DNA of 64,000 bases from Pseudomonas mohnii (GTDB lineage Bacteria; Pseudomonadota; Gammaproteobacteria; Pseudomonadales; Pseudomonadaceae). Made by a program: the position numbers and the translations under genes. A model generated the notes under the pieces. That model was given only the letters and a program-made list of their open reading frames with translations. It was not told where the DNA came from and ran no database searches. The stretch spans positions 2,290,001 through 2,354,000 of the forward strand of contig NZ_FNRV01000001.1 in assembly GCF_900105115.1 (NCBI RefSeq). Reading direction: 5' to 3'. Within the stretch, counting starts at the first letter, position 1; every line of letters begins with the position of its first letter. This document shows positions 56,125 to 64,000 of this stretch, one piece after another.

Positions 56125-56594
56125 GGCTGATCCGCCTGGAAATGCCCGCTCTTGCCGCCGACCTTTTCCAGCAGACGCACGCTTTCGATGGTCATGCCGC
56201 GATCGACGGCCTTGCACATGTCGTAGATGGTCAACGCTGCCACACTGGCGGCGGTCAGGGCTTCCATCTCGACACCGGTCTGCCCGGACAGTTTGCAACG
56301 CGCCACGATACGTACAATGTCCTCGCCCTCGGCACTGAGCTCGACTTTCACGCCGGTCAGCATCAGCGGGTGGCACAGAGGAATCAGGTCACTGGTTTTC
56401 TTCGCTGCTTGAATGCCGGCAATGCGCGCCACGGCGAAGACATCACCCTTGGGGTGACCGCCGCTGACGATCATCTGCAGGGTTTCGGGCAGCATGCGCA
56501 CCAGCGCTTGGGCCGTCGCCTCACGGAACGTCACGGCTTTTTCGGTGACGTCGACCATGTTGGCGCGACCTTGGGAATCGAGATGAGTCAGCAC
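56121..56594 (-). CDS. moaC: Cyclic pyranopterin monophosphate synthase MoaC
   Basis: A 157-residue enzyme which forms cyclic pyranopterin monophosphate in molybdenum-cofactor synthesis. [73 protein letters not shown] and the catalytic Lys region [10 protein letters not shown] are intact. The start is GTG 56594 (family start [10 protein letters not shown]) with GGAGG just upstream. moaA, the partner radical-SAM gene, is not in this window. Confidence 0.96.
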   Translation of the reverse strand: MLTHLDSQGRANMVDVTEKAVTFREATAQALVRMLPETLQMIVSGGHPKGDVFAVARIAGIQAAKKTSDLIPLCHPLMLTGVKVELSAEGEDIVRIVARCKLSGQTGVEMEALTAASVAALTIYDMCKAVDRGMTIESVRLLEKVGGKSGHFQADQP

Positions 56595-56609
56595 GAGGCC
56601 TCCTTGAGG

Positions 56610-56772
56610 CAGCTGCAAGCGGCAAGCTACAAGCGGCAAGTGAAAAGCGCAGTCCGGTTGTAGGTTCGGGAAGGGAGTATTTAAGCAGCGGAACGCCGCA
56701 AGCTACAAGCGGCAAGTGAAGTTCACTTGGTTCGCTTGAAACTTGCGGCTTGCAGCTTAAAGCTTGCAGCTA
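56610..56772. repeat. AGCTTGCAGCTTG-type repeat cluster upstream of moaC
   Basis: Between moaC and the PhoH gene: repeated GCTGCAAGCGGCAAGCTACAAGCGGCAAGTG twice, then CTTGCGGCTTGCAGCTTAAAGCTTGCAGCT in reverse sense, so the tract can form a long imperfect hairpin. Same family as 12122-12206 and 62747-62822. Confidence 0.7.
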
Positions 56773-58164
56773 GAGGTGAGACTCTGCGTATTCGGCCAGG
56801 ATCGAACGTGGCACTCCTTGCAGGGTGATGTGCACCCCGTTCGGGAAGTCCTTGAAGCGTTCCGTCAGGTAGGTCAGCCCGGAGCTGGTCGCGGACAGGT
56901 AGGGGGTGTCGATCTGCGCCAGGTTACCCAGGCACACCACTTTGGAACCGGCGCCGGCACGGGTGATGATGGTTTTCATCTGGTGCGGCGTGAGGTTCTG
57001 GCACTCGTCGATCAGGATCAGACTCTGCTGGAAGCTGCGGCCCCGGATGTAGTTGAGGGATTTGAACTGCAACGGCACTTTGCTGAGGATGTAATCGACG
57101 CTGCCATGGGTGTTTTCGTCATCCATGTGCAAGGCTTCGAGGTTGTCGGTGATGGCGCCCAGCCATGGCTCCATTTTTTCCGCTTCGGTACCGGGCAGGA
57201 AGCCGATCTCCTGGTCCAGGCCCTGCACGCTACGGGTGGCAATGATCCGCCGGTAGCGCTTGCTGACCATGGTCTGCTCGATCGCCGCCGCCAGTGCCAG
57301 GATGGTTTTACCGGAGCCGGCCGCACCGGACAGGTTGACCAGGTGGATGTCCGGATCCAGCAAGGCGTAGAGTGCCAGGCTCTGATAGATGTCCCGTGGC
57401 TTCAGGCCCCAGGCTTCCTGGTGCAGCAGGGGTTCCTGGTGCAGGTCCAGAATCAGCAGCTTGTCTTCTTCGATCTCCTTGATCCAGCCGACAAAGCCCT
57501 GCTCATCGATGATGAACTCGTTGATGTGCACGGCCGGCAAGTTGTCGATCAGTTGCACCTGATGCCAGGTGCGGCCATGGTCCTGACGGGTTTCGACCTT
57601 GCTCACACGGTCCCAGAAGGAACCGGTCATGTTGTGATAACCATTGGGCAGCAGCGATACGTCGTCAACCAGTTGGTCGGTGCTGTAGTCCTCGGCCGCG
57701 ATCCCGCACGCGCGGGCCTTGAGGCGCATGTTGATGTCTTTGGTGACCAGCACCACGGGCAGTTTCGGATCGCGCGCGTGCAGGTCGATCAGTTGGTTGA
57801 TGATTTTGTTGTCGTTCAGATGCTCGGGCAGAATCAGGTTCGGCTCGGCACGCTTGCTCATCAGAATTGACAGCAAGCCCTTCGGCCCGCTCTTGCCCCG
57901 CTGGATTGGCACACCCTGTTCAACGTCCTCGGGGGAGGCATCGCCCAGGGTCTTGTCGATCAGGCGAATGGCCTGGCGGCATTCGGCCGCGACGCTGTGA
58001 TGCCCGCTCTTGAGCTTGTCGAGCTCTTCCAGCACGGTCATCGGGATGGCGACGTGGTGTTCTTCGAAATTGAGGAGCGCGTTTGGATCGTGAATCAATA
58101 CATTGGTATCGAGTACATAAAGGATTGGCTGGTTGGAAGAAGAGCTACGTCCGTGATCATCCAT
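56770..58164 (-). CDS. PIN-PhoH ATPase (PhoH2-type)
   Basis: A 464-residue fusion of an N-terminal PIN nuclease domain (LYVLDTNVLIHDPNALLNFEEHHVAIPMTVLEELDKLKSG, with conserved Asp in DTNVLIHD) and a C-terminal PhoH ATPase (VNLSGAAGSGKTILALAAAIEQ Walker A, LILIDECQNLTPHQMKTIITRAG Walker B). PhoH2 proteins are sequence-linked RNA helicase-ribonucleases. It lies between moaC and the deacetylase gene and has no toxin-antitoxin partner. Full length. Confidence 0.93.
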   Translation of the reverse strand: MDDHGRSSSSNQPILYVLDTNVLIHDPNALLNFEEHHVAIPMTVLEELDKLKSGHHSVAAECRQAIRLIDKTLGDASPEDVEQGVPIQRGKSGPKGLLSILMSKRAEPNLILPEHLNDNKIINQLIDLHARDPKLPVVLVTKDINMRLKARACGIAAEDYSTDQLVDDVSLLPNGYHNMTGSFWDRVSKVETRQDHGRTWHQVQLIDNLPAVHINEFIIDEQGFVGWIKEIEEDKLLILDLHQEPLLHQEAWGLKPRDIYQSLALYALLDPDIHLVNLSGAAGSGKTILALAAAIEQTMVSKRYRRIIATRSVQGLDQEIGFLPGTEAEKMEPWLGAITDNLEALHMDDENTHGSVDYILSKVPLQFKSLNYIRGRSFQQSLILIDECQNLTPHQMKTIITRAGAGSKVVCLGNLAQIDTPYLSATSSGLTYLTERFKDFPNGVHITLQGVPRSILAEYAESHL

Positions 58165-58522
58165 ACTCGGTCACCTTTGTGGGAGCCAGTCGACGCAATA
58201 CCTTGGCGGTGCCGCGCCTCGAAGTGGCCGCCGAATCTCACCTGCGGAGATCCAAGTGACTGCAAACAAACGGGTCTTGGAAGACGCCACCTGTGTTGCA
58301 GGTTTCGGCGGTCTGTCTTCGTAATACTCCAAAACACATGACAGAAAAAAGCACTTTGACGTTTTTTTGAAGTTTATTTTTCAGAATGACCAATAGCACT
58401 TGGCGGACTGCCATCACCCCGTTAAAGTCGGAAGTCCGCCTGCATCGAAATCCTTCCCAAAATCGCCCTTCGCCCAATGTTTACGGGCTTTCGCCCTTCC
58501 CGGCGAAACACGCTCCGGCTTT
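58165..58522. other. PhoH2 - deacetylase spacer
   Basis: 358 bases, AT-richer near 58340-58385. Promoter of the PhoH2 gene expected. Short frames on both strands show no family resemblance. No repeat or RNA was recognised. Confidence 0.5.
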
Positions 58523-59647
58523 TCACTGGAACCCGTTCTGGCAGTCTTCCCAACCGATTCCGCTTTGCGCCGTTTGCGTAATCAGCCAGGGCATCGCCGT
58601 TTTCACCCCATCCTGTTTCACATTGAAATTGATCACGCCATGACGCCACAGCAGCATCAGGGTCAGCACCCGTTGCGCGCTCTGGCTGGCTTTGAGCTTA
58701 CCGGCGCCGTCCTGGGCATCGATGTCCCATAACGCCACCCGCAACCCCTGAGACTTGAAGAAGCCTTGCGCGTCGGAACGGCGCTGGCCATCGGGCGGGC
58801 GAAACAGCGGCACGTAGTTCTCCGGCAGTTTGCTTTTGACCAGCTCGGCGCTGCGCCGCACCGAATCCTGCCAGTCCTGCCAATGGCTGTGGGAGCGGAA
58901 TTCCCAACCCTGTACGCCGACACACTGCATCGAGTAGGTCGATTGCAGGCTCGCCACCGAACGCTCGGCCAGACGCGTCTGGATATCCTTGCCAAGGACG
59001 AAGAACGTGCCGCTCATGTTCGACTTGCGCAGGTACTCGGTGACCCAGTCCGTGTTGTCCGGCATGGCATTGGCGGCACTGTCGAAGGTGAGCAGAAACA
59101 GCCGGTCGTGCATCTCGTCGCCATTGCGCTCAAAGTCGCCGAAACGATCGACTTCGCTACTGGTTTGCGGAAACAGCGCGGCCTTGCGCAATTGCTCGTC
59201 CAGGTACTGGGCATGAAACAGGCGACTCGGTTCGGCCCACTTGATGTAGTAGCTGTCCTCGCTGATCTGGAACTTGGCGGCTTGCTCGCGCAGGGTGGGC
59301 ATGTCCTCGACCAGGAAACAGAAAGACGCATCCTGGTCGCAGCTCTGCTGGGCGAAGTTGTAGCTGCTCAACAGACGCAGCCACAGGCGCTGGCGAACAT
59401 GGTTGACCGACGCCATGTTGATCGTGCGCAAGCCCAGATGCTGGGCCAGTGCCGGTTCGTCCATCGCTTCGCTGGCCAGCAGCACACGGGCAAACATCAG
59501 GATTTCGGCGCGCGAGGCGACGTCGAACAGCGTCGGGTTGCCGAGTTGTTCAGGCCAGGTGCTGCGATCAAGGGTCGCCACATCACCCGGCGCCGCCATG
59601 GCCCCGAAGCTCAAGAGCCAGGCCGAAAAAAGAAAAACGATGCGCAA
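58523..59647 (-). CDS. Secreted polysaccharide-deacetylase-like protein with altered NodB motif
   Basis: A 374-residue protein; TTG start at 59647 with GGAG 8 bases upstream, signal peptide LRIVFLFSAWLLSFGAMAAPG. The C-terminal half resembles a NodB polysaccharide deacetylase: LLTFDSAANAMPDNTDWVTEYLRKSNMSGTFFVLGKDIQ, SHSHWQDW, PLFRPPDGQRR, ALWDIDAQD. Normal enzymes have TFDDG in motif 1. Here it is TFDSA, so the second metal/base Asp is missing. The N-terminal 190 residues (helical) are of unknown type. Activity is therefore uncertain. Confidence 0.8.
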   Translation of the reverse strand: MRIVFLFSAWLLSFGAMAAPGDVATLDRSTWPEQLGNPTLFDVASRAEILMFARVLLASEAMDEPALAQHLGLRTINMASVNHVRQRLWLRLLSSYNFAQQSCDQDASFCFLVEDMPTLREQAAKFQISEDSYYIKWAEPSRLFHAQYLDEQLRKAALFPQTSSEVDRFGDFERNGDEMHDRLFLLTFDSAANAMPDNTDWVTEYLRKSNMSGTFFVLGKDIQTRLAERSVASLQSTYSMQCVGVQGWEFRSHSHWQDWQDSVRRSAELVKSKLPENYVPLFRPPDGQRRSDAQGFFKSQGLRVALWDIDAQDGAGKLKASQSAQRVLTLMLLWRHGVINFNVKQDGVKTAMPWLITQTAQSGIGWEDCQNGFQ

Positions 59648-59825
59648 TGGGATGTCTCCATAACAAAACCCGCGCGGCACTATAGCCGATCCAGTCCCAA
59701 CTCCCGCAGCAGGCTCGCACACAGGGCCTTGTGCAACCCCACCGATCATCACCTATGGCCTTGATAGCTGGAGTCAACCAGGACAACCCCCTAGAATCGC
59801 CCCCACGATTAAAGGAGACGACTTC

Positions 59826-60605
59826 ATGCTGATGGTGATTTCACCCGCCAAGACCCTCGATTACGAAACACCGCCGGCGACCCAGCGCTTTACCCAGCCG
59901 CAATACCTGGACCATTCCCAGGAACTGATCCTGCAATTGCGCGAACTGACACCGGCGCAGATCAGCGAGTTGATGCATGTCTCCGACAAGATCGGCGGGC
60001 TCAACGCCGCGCGTTTCGGCAGCTGGACGCCCGCGTTCACCCCTGAAAACGCCAAACAGGCCTTGCTGGCCTTCAAGGGCGACGTTTATACCGGCCTCAA
60101 TGCACAAACCTTCAGCGAAGCCGATTTCGATTACGCCCAGCAACACTTGCGCATGCTTTCCGGCCTGTATGGCTTGCTGCGCCCGCTGGACCTGATGCAA
60201 CCGTACCGCCTGGAAATGGGTACCAAGCTGGCCAATGCCCGTGGCAAGGATCTGTATGCGTTCTGGGGCACGCGGATCAGCGAATGGTTGAACGAAGCCC
60301 TGGCCGACCAGGGTGATGACGTGCTGCTGAACCTGGCCTCCAACGAGTACTTCTCGGCGGTCAAACGCAACGCCCTGAAGGCGCGCATTATCAACACCGA
60401 GTTCAAGGACCTGAAGAACGGTCAGTACAAAATCATCAGCTTCTATGCGAAAAAGGCCCGCGGCATGATGAGTCGCTTCGTGATCGAAGAACGCATCAAC
60501 GACCCGGCCGCCCTCAAACAGTTCGACGTGCAGGGCTATCGCTACAGCGCCGAGCAGTCTAAACCGGACAATCTGGTGTTCCTGCGCGATCACGCTCCAG
60601 ACTGA
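59826..60605 (+). CDS. yaaA: Peroxide-stress protein YaaA (DUF328)
   Basis: A 259-residue UPF0246 protein ([104 protein letters not shown]). E. coli YaaA lowers free iron and oxidative DNA damage and binds DNA. Only that class is inferred here. An AAAGGAG site precedes the ATG. A hairpin follows the stop. Confidence 0.95.
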   Translation: MLMVISPAKTLDYETPPATQRFTQPQYLDHSQELILQLRELTPAQISELMHVSDKIGGLNAARFGSWTPAFTPENAKQALLAFKGDVYTGLNAQTFSEADFDYAQQHLRMLSGLYGLLRPLDLMQPYRLEMGTKLANARGKDLYAFWGTRISEWLNEALADQGDDVLLNLASNEYFSAVKRNALKARIINTEFKDLKNGQYKIISFYAKKARGMMSRFVIEERINDPAALKQFDVQGYRYSAEQSKPDNLVFLRDHAPD

Positions 60606-61428
60606 AACGCCGGGGTGGCGCATGACGCTCAGATCCGTCATGCGCCCCCATTGAGCCCCCACAATTCTCCCGCCACATTCGCCATTTTAATGGCGCCAAA
60701 AATACATCGCGCCGATTTATAACTTTAGTTTCACTCGACTTTGATGATTTTTTTCAGTAGTGGCACTGAAATTTTTTATCGGTAGTGGCAAAAAACTATC
60801 CCCCCCAATAAATCGCCTATATATAAAGGGCGAAACGGCAAGTGCTATCAATATGAAAGCAGTGCCATCTTTCTCAATATTTCAAGAAATTTCAGAATTC
60901 ATGATCAGCGGGTCGGAACTATGTCCGAATGCACCGCTCATACCACCGGTAACGATTCTCACAATGCTTGTACGAGATAACTTACGCAGAACAGAGATCC
61001 ATGTAGCAAAGTTGCCACATCAACTTGTGCTGAATAATCCCTGATTTGGGCAATACACAACGGACAGGAGATAACGTTTTATGACTATCCCCTACAAGGC
61101 CATGGCAGCGCCCCTATAAGCGTGCTCAATGGAGCACCCAAGCGCTTGATTTACGGGCTCATGGCCTGGTATCGAGCGCGCAAGACGATTGCACGGACAT
61201 CCTCTGAATAGTGGATTGGCTGCATAACAGGGCACGTCATAACAATAAGGCCCGATTGCGCACATCTTGAGTGCACTTATTTAGACACTCGTCATTCATA
61301 TGCCAGAACACGGCATTGTTGCGCCTGTAAGCCGCACTTGCGAATGCACTATGACCGCTGAAACACCCTTAACTCCAGCCATCTAATGGCTTGATGAATA
61401 CAGGCTTGATAATAGAGAGGTAATTGCG
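60606..61428 (+). promoter_or_regulatory. algD control region (long AT-rich leader)
   Basis: About 820 bases without a supported gene, much richer in A/T than the rest of the window. A candidate AlgU promoter is GAACTA (60916-60921), 16 bases, TCATA (60938-60942), giving a leader of about 480 bases. Candidate AlgR-type sites are CCGTTTCG on the minus strand of about 60831-60839 and TCCGTT on the minus strand of about 61060-61066. In P. aeruginosa algD has an equally far AlgU promoter and AlgR sites, so position and type fit. The exact sites are guesses. Confidence 0.5.
60617..60646 (+). terminator. Hairpin after yaaA
   Basis: GGCGCATGACG (60617-60627) and CGTCATGCGCC (60636-60646): 11 base pairs, loop 8, no T-run. 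It probably protects or partly terminates the yaaA mRNA. Confidence 0.65.
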
Positions 61429-62745
61429 ATGCGCATCAGCATATTTGGTTTGGGTTATGTCGGCGCAGTCTGTGCCGGATGCCTGTCTGCACGGGGCCAT
61501 GACGTTGTCGGCGTCGATGTTGCCAAGGACAAGATCGATATGATCAATGCCGGTAAATCGCCGATCGTTGAACCGGGCCTGGGCGAACTTCTGGCGCAAG
61601 GTATCCAGACGGGTCGTCTGCGTGGCACGACCAACTTCGCCGAGGCGATTCGTGACACCGACCTGTCGATGATCTGCGTCGGCACGCCGAGCAAGAAGAA
61701 CGGCGATCTGGAACTGAACTACATCGAAGCGGTGTGCCGCGAAATCGGTTTTGTCCTGCGCGACAAGAGCACCCGCCACACCATCGTGGTCCGCAGCACC
61801 GTGCTGCCAGGCACCGTGGCCAACGTGGTCATCCCGATTCTCGAAGATTGCTCCGGCAAGAAGGCCGGTGTCGATTTCGGTGTCGCCGTGAACCCTGAGT
61901 TCCTGCGCGAAAGCACCGCCATCGCCGACTACGACCAGCCGCCAATGACCGTCATCGGCGAATTCGACAAGGCCTCGGGCGACGTTCTGCAATCGCTGTA
62001 CGAAGAGCTCGACGCGCCGATCATCCGCAAGGACATCGCCGTCGCCGAGATGATCAAGTACACCTGCAACGTCTGGCACGCCACCAAGGTGACCTTCGCC
62101 AACGAGATCGGCAACATCGCCAAGGCCGTCGGCGTCGACGGCCGCGAAGTGATGGACGTGGTCTGCCAGGACAAGACCCTGAACCTGTCCCAGTACTACA
62201 TGCGCCCGGGCTTTGCGTTCGGCGGCTCCTGCCTGCCCAAGGACGTTCGCGCCCTGACCTACCGCGCCAGCTCGCTGGATGTGGAAGCGCCGCTGCTCAA
62301 CTCGTTGATGCGCAGTAACGAATCCCAGGTGCAAAACGCCTTCGACATCGTTGAAAGCCACGACAAACGCAAAGTCGCCCTGCTGGGACTGAGCTTCAAG
62401 GCCGGCACCGACGACCTGCGCGAGAGTCCGCTGGTGGACCTGGCGGAAATGCTGATCGGCAAAGGTTTCGACCTGAAGATCTACGACAGCAACGTCGAAT
62501 ACGCCCGTGTCCATGGCGCGAACAAGGACTACATCGAGTCGAAGATCCCCCACGTCTCGTCCTTGCTCAACGCCGACTTCGACGACGTGATCAACAACTC
62601 CGACGTGATCATCCTCGGCAACCGCGACGAGAAATTCCGCGCCCTGGTGCAGAACGTTCCTCACGGCAAGCAGGTGATCGACCTGGTCGGCTTCATGTCC
62701 AAGGCCACCAGCGTCAGCGGCCGCACCGAAGGGATCTGCTGGTAA
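61429..62745 (+). CDS. algD: GDP-mannose 6-dehydrogenase AlgD
   Basis: A 438-residue enzyme oxidising GDP-mannose to GDP-mannuronic acid with 2 NAD+, the committed step of alginate synthesis. NAD motif FGLGYVGAVCAGCL (6-19), central domain with VNPEFLRESTAI and YTCNVWHATKVTFANEIG, and the catalytic Cys268 in GFAFGGSCLPKDV. Length 438 agrees closely with the P. aeruginosa protein. First gene of the alginate operon, followed by alg8. An AGAGAGG ribosome-binding site precedes the ATG. Confidence 0.98.
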   Translation: MRISIFGLGYVGAVCAGCLSARGHDVVGVDVAKDKIDMINAGKSPIVEPGLGELLAQGIQTGRLRGTTNFAEAIRDTDLSMICVGTPSKKNGDLELNYIEAVCREIGFVLRDKSTRHTIVVRSTVLPGTVANVVIPILEDCSGKKAGVDFGVAVNPEFLRESTAIADYDQPPMTVIGEFDKASGDVLQSLYEELDAPIIRKDIAVAEMIKYTCNVWHATKVTFANEIGNIAKAVGVDGREVMDVVCQDKTLNLSQYYMRPGFAFGGSCLPKDVRALTYRASSLDVEAPLLNSLMRSNESQVQNAFDIVESHDKRKVALLGLSFKAGTDDLRESPLVDLAEMLIGKGFDLKIYDSNVEYARVHGANKDYIESKIPHVSSLLNADFDDVINNSDVIILGNRDEKFRALVQNVPHGKQVIDLVGFMSKATSVSGRTEGICW

Positions 62746-62746
62746 A

Positions 62747-62822
62747 GCAGCAATAAGCGACAAGCTTCTAGCGGCAAGTTAAGCGCTCCTCACTTGCTGC
62801 TTGAGGCTTGAAGCTTTCAACT
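62747..62822. repeat. AGCTTGCAGCTTG-type repeat cluster between algD and alg8
   Basis: AGCGACAAGCTTCTAGCGGCAAG and CACTTGCTGCTTGAGGCTTGAAGCTT: imperfect inverted halves of the same family as 12122-12206 and 56610-56772, here inside the alginate operon. Confidence 0.6.
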
Positions 62823-62840
62823 GACTTTAGGATTCCGATT

Positions 62841-64000
62841 ATGCACAGGCTAAAGCACGGCCTACTCCAGGCCGCCGGTTGGCTGTTTTATCTGAGTTTA
62901 TTGATGGGCATCGCCATGGCGTTGCCTGTGTCCACGTTCGACTCCGAGTCGAAGGACTTCATTTTCCTGATCGGTATCGTCGGCATCTGGCGCTACTCGA
63001 TGGGGGCCACGCACTTTCTGCGCGGCATGCTGTTTCTGTACGTGGTCTACCCGCACCTGCGGCGCAAAGTGCGCAAGCTGGGTAAAGCGGCAGACCCGTC
63101 CCATGTATTTCTGATGGTCACCAGTTTCCGCATCGACGCCCTGACCACCGCGCAGGTCTACAGCTCGGTGATTCGTGAAGCCATCGACTGCGGCCTGCCG
63201 ACCACCGTGGTTTGCTCCATCGTGGAAATGTCCGATGAGCTGCTGGTAAAAAGCCTGTGGAACCGGATGAATCCACCGGCCCGGGTCAAGCTCGATTTCG
63301 TGCGCATTCCCGGCACCGGCAAGCGTGATGGCCTGGCCTACGGCTTCCGCGCCATCTCCCGTCACCTTCCGGATGACCGCGCCGTGGTCGCCGTGATCGA
63401 TGGCGACACCGTGCTCGCCGAGGGCGTGGTGCTCAAGACCGTGCCGTGGTTCCAGCTGTTCGGCAACGTTGGCGGCCTGACCACCAATGAGTTCTGCGAA
63501 GTGCGCGGCGGCTACATCATGAGCGAATGGCACAAGCTGCGCTTCGCCCAGCGTCACATCAACATGTGCTCGATGGCCCTGTCCAAGCGCGTGCTGACCA
63601 TGACCGGCCGCATGTCGGTGTTCCGCGCCAGCGTCGTGACCAACCCGGACTTCATCGCCGACGTGGAAAGCGACTCGCTGCAACACTGGCGCCTGGGTCG
63701 TTTCAAGTTCCTCACCGGGGACGACAAGTCGAGCTGGTTCAGCCTGATGCGCCTGGGCTACGACACCTTCTACGTGCCGGACGCCGCGATCCACACCGTG
63801 GAGCACCCGCCCGAGAAGAGCTTCATCAAGGCCAGCCGCAAGCTGATGTTCCGCTGGTACGGCAACAACCTGCGGCAGAACTCGCGTGCCCTGGGCCTGG
63901 GGGTCAAGCGCCTCGGTCTCTTCACGTCGGTGGTGCTGTTCGATCAGCGCGTGTCGATGTGGACCTCCCTGCTGGGCTTGACCGTGGCGATCATCGCCAG
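62841..64000 (+). CDS. alg8: Alginate polymerase glycosyltransferase Alg8, 3'-truncated by the window end
   Basis: The frame starts at ATG 62841 ([29 protein letters not shown]) and is still open at base 64000, so 386 of about 490-500 residues are seen. N-terminal membrane segments ([30 protein letters not shown]) flank a GT2 domain: [30 protein letters not shown] (DxD-like), [27 protein letters not shown] and the later R-R-WYGNN segment ([16 protein letters not shown]). Alg8 with Alg44 polymerises mannuronate at the inner membrane under c-di-GMP control. It follows algD after a repeat tract. Confidence 0.96.
   Translation, partial: MHRLKHGLLQAAGWLFYLSLLMGIAMALPVSTFDSESKDFIFLIGIVGIWRYSMGATHFLRGMLFLYVVYPHLRRKVRKLGKAADPSHVFLMVTSFRIDALTTAQVYSSVIREAIDCGLPTTVVCSIVEMSDELLVKSLWNRMNPPARVKLDFVRIPGTGKRDGLAYGFRAISRHLPDDRAVVAVIDGDTVLAEGVVLKTVPWFQLFGNVGGLTTNEFCEVRGGYIMSEWHKLRFAQRHINMCSMALSKRVLTMTGRMSVFRASVVTNPDFIADVESDSLQHWRLGRFKFLTGDDKSSWFSLMRLGYDTFYVPDAAIHTVEHPPEKSFIKASRKLMFRWYGNNLRQNSRALGLGVKRLGLFTSVVLFDQRVSMWTSLLGLTVAIIA

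Noticed and set aside
60760..61044. A 94-codon frame in the algD upstream region
   Set aside because: No ribosome-binding site, AT-rich composition unlike neighbouring genes and no family resemblance. It lies on the probable algD promoter.

Overview
This window is chromosomal DNA from a Pseudomonas of the broad fluorescens group. The evidence is the typical GC-rich codon use, the glpR-glpD, rpsP-rimM-trmD-rplS, dauBAR, aapJQMP, moaCDE and algD-alg8 blocks, DUF3509 and YaeQ proteins, and nine or more REP/REPIN-type inverted repeats around variants of GGAGCGAGC-N-GCTCGCGA. Almost all of it is core-type gene content. No tRNA, rRNA, CRISPR array, prophage or insertion sequence was seen. The more accessory pieces are a chaperone-usher fimbrial cluster (about 32.5-40.4 kb), an orphan subtilase (42.6-44.3 kb) and a small secreted-protein gene wedged next to the HU gene (27.7-28.1 kb).

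Layout: 0-2.6 kb, glycerol-3-phosphate regulator (partial) and dehydrogenase. 2.7-8.6 kb, an old yellow enzyme, recJ with yaeQ, a class III CoA-transferase and a periplasmic-binding-like protein. 8.6-10.6 kb, a probable small RNA with an AlgU-like promoter, a DUF3509 gene, and a broken BvgS-like sensor gene interrupted by one in-frame stop and lacking its kinase. 10.7-19.4 kb (all minus strand), threonine biosynthesis (thrC, hom), dsbC, xerD, the rpsP-rimM-trmD-rplS operon and ffh. 19.6-27.6 kb (plus), a CcsA-like membrane protein, a CorB-like CBS protein, an MHS-type transporter, valS and rlmF. 27.6-32.5 kb, the secreted-protein insert, HU, yejK with a membrane-anchored glutaredoxin, a GST, a GIY-YIG protein and an NTF2-like protein.

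32.5-40.4 kb holds a NarL-type response regulator divergent from a DUF1120 chaperone-usher locus ordered pilin, chaperone, usher, two-domain tip adhesin, pilin, pilin. Its leader sequence is duplicated (before the first pilin and before the chaperone), and strong hairpins follow each pilin gene, which suggests that pilin and assembly genes are expressed at different levels. 40.4-48.5 kb has a CynX-type exporter under a GntR/FadR-type regulator with a clear palindrome, the subtilase, and the general amino-acid ABC transporter aapJQMP. 48.9-55.1 kb has a carboxylesterase, the RNA helicase rhlB, and the D-arginine catabolic genes dauB, dauA and dauR, followed by a convergent arginine-type binding-protein gene. 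The same palindrome, TCCATAnTGGA (or its reverse), overlaps the predicted -10 of both dauB and the binding-protein gene, so DauR probably controls both. 55.4-59.7 kb has moaCDE, a PIN-PhoH ATPase and a degenerate polysaccharide deacetylase. 59.8 kb to the end has yaaA, a long AT-rich control region, algD and the start of alg8, the beginning of the alginate operon, which continues past the window.
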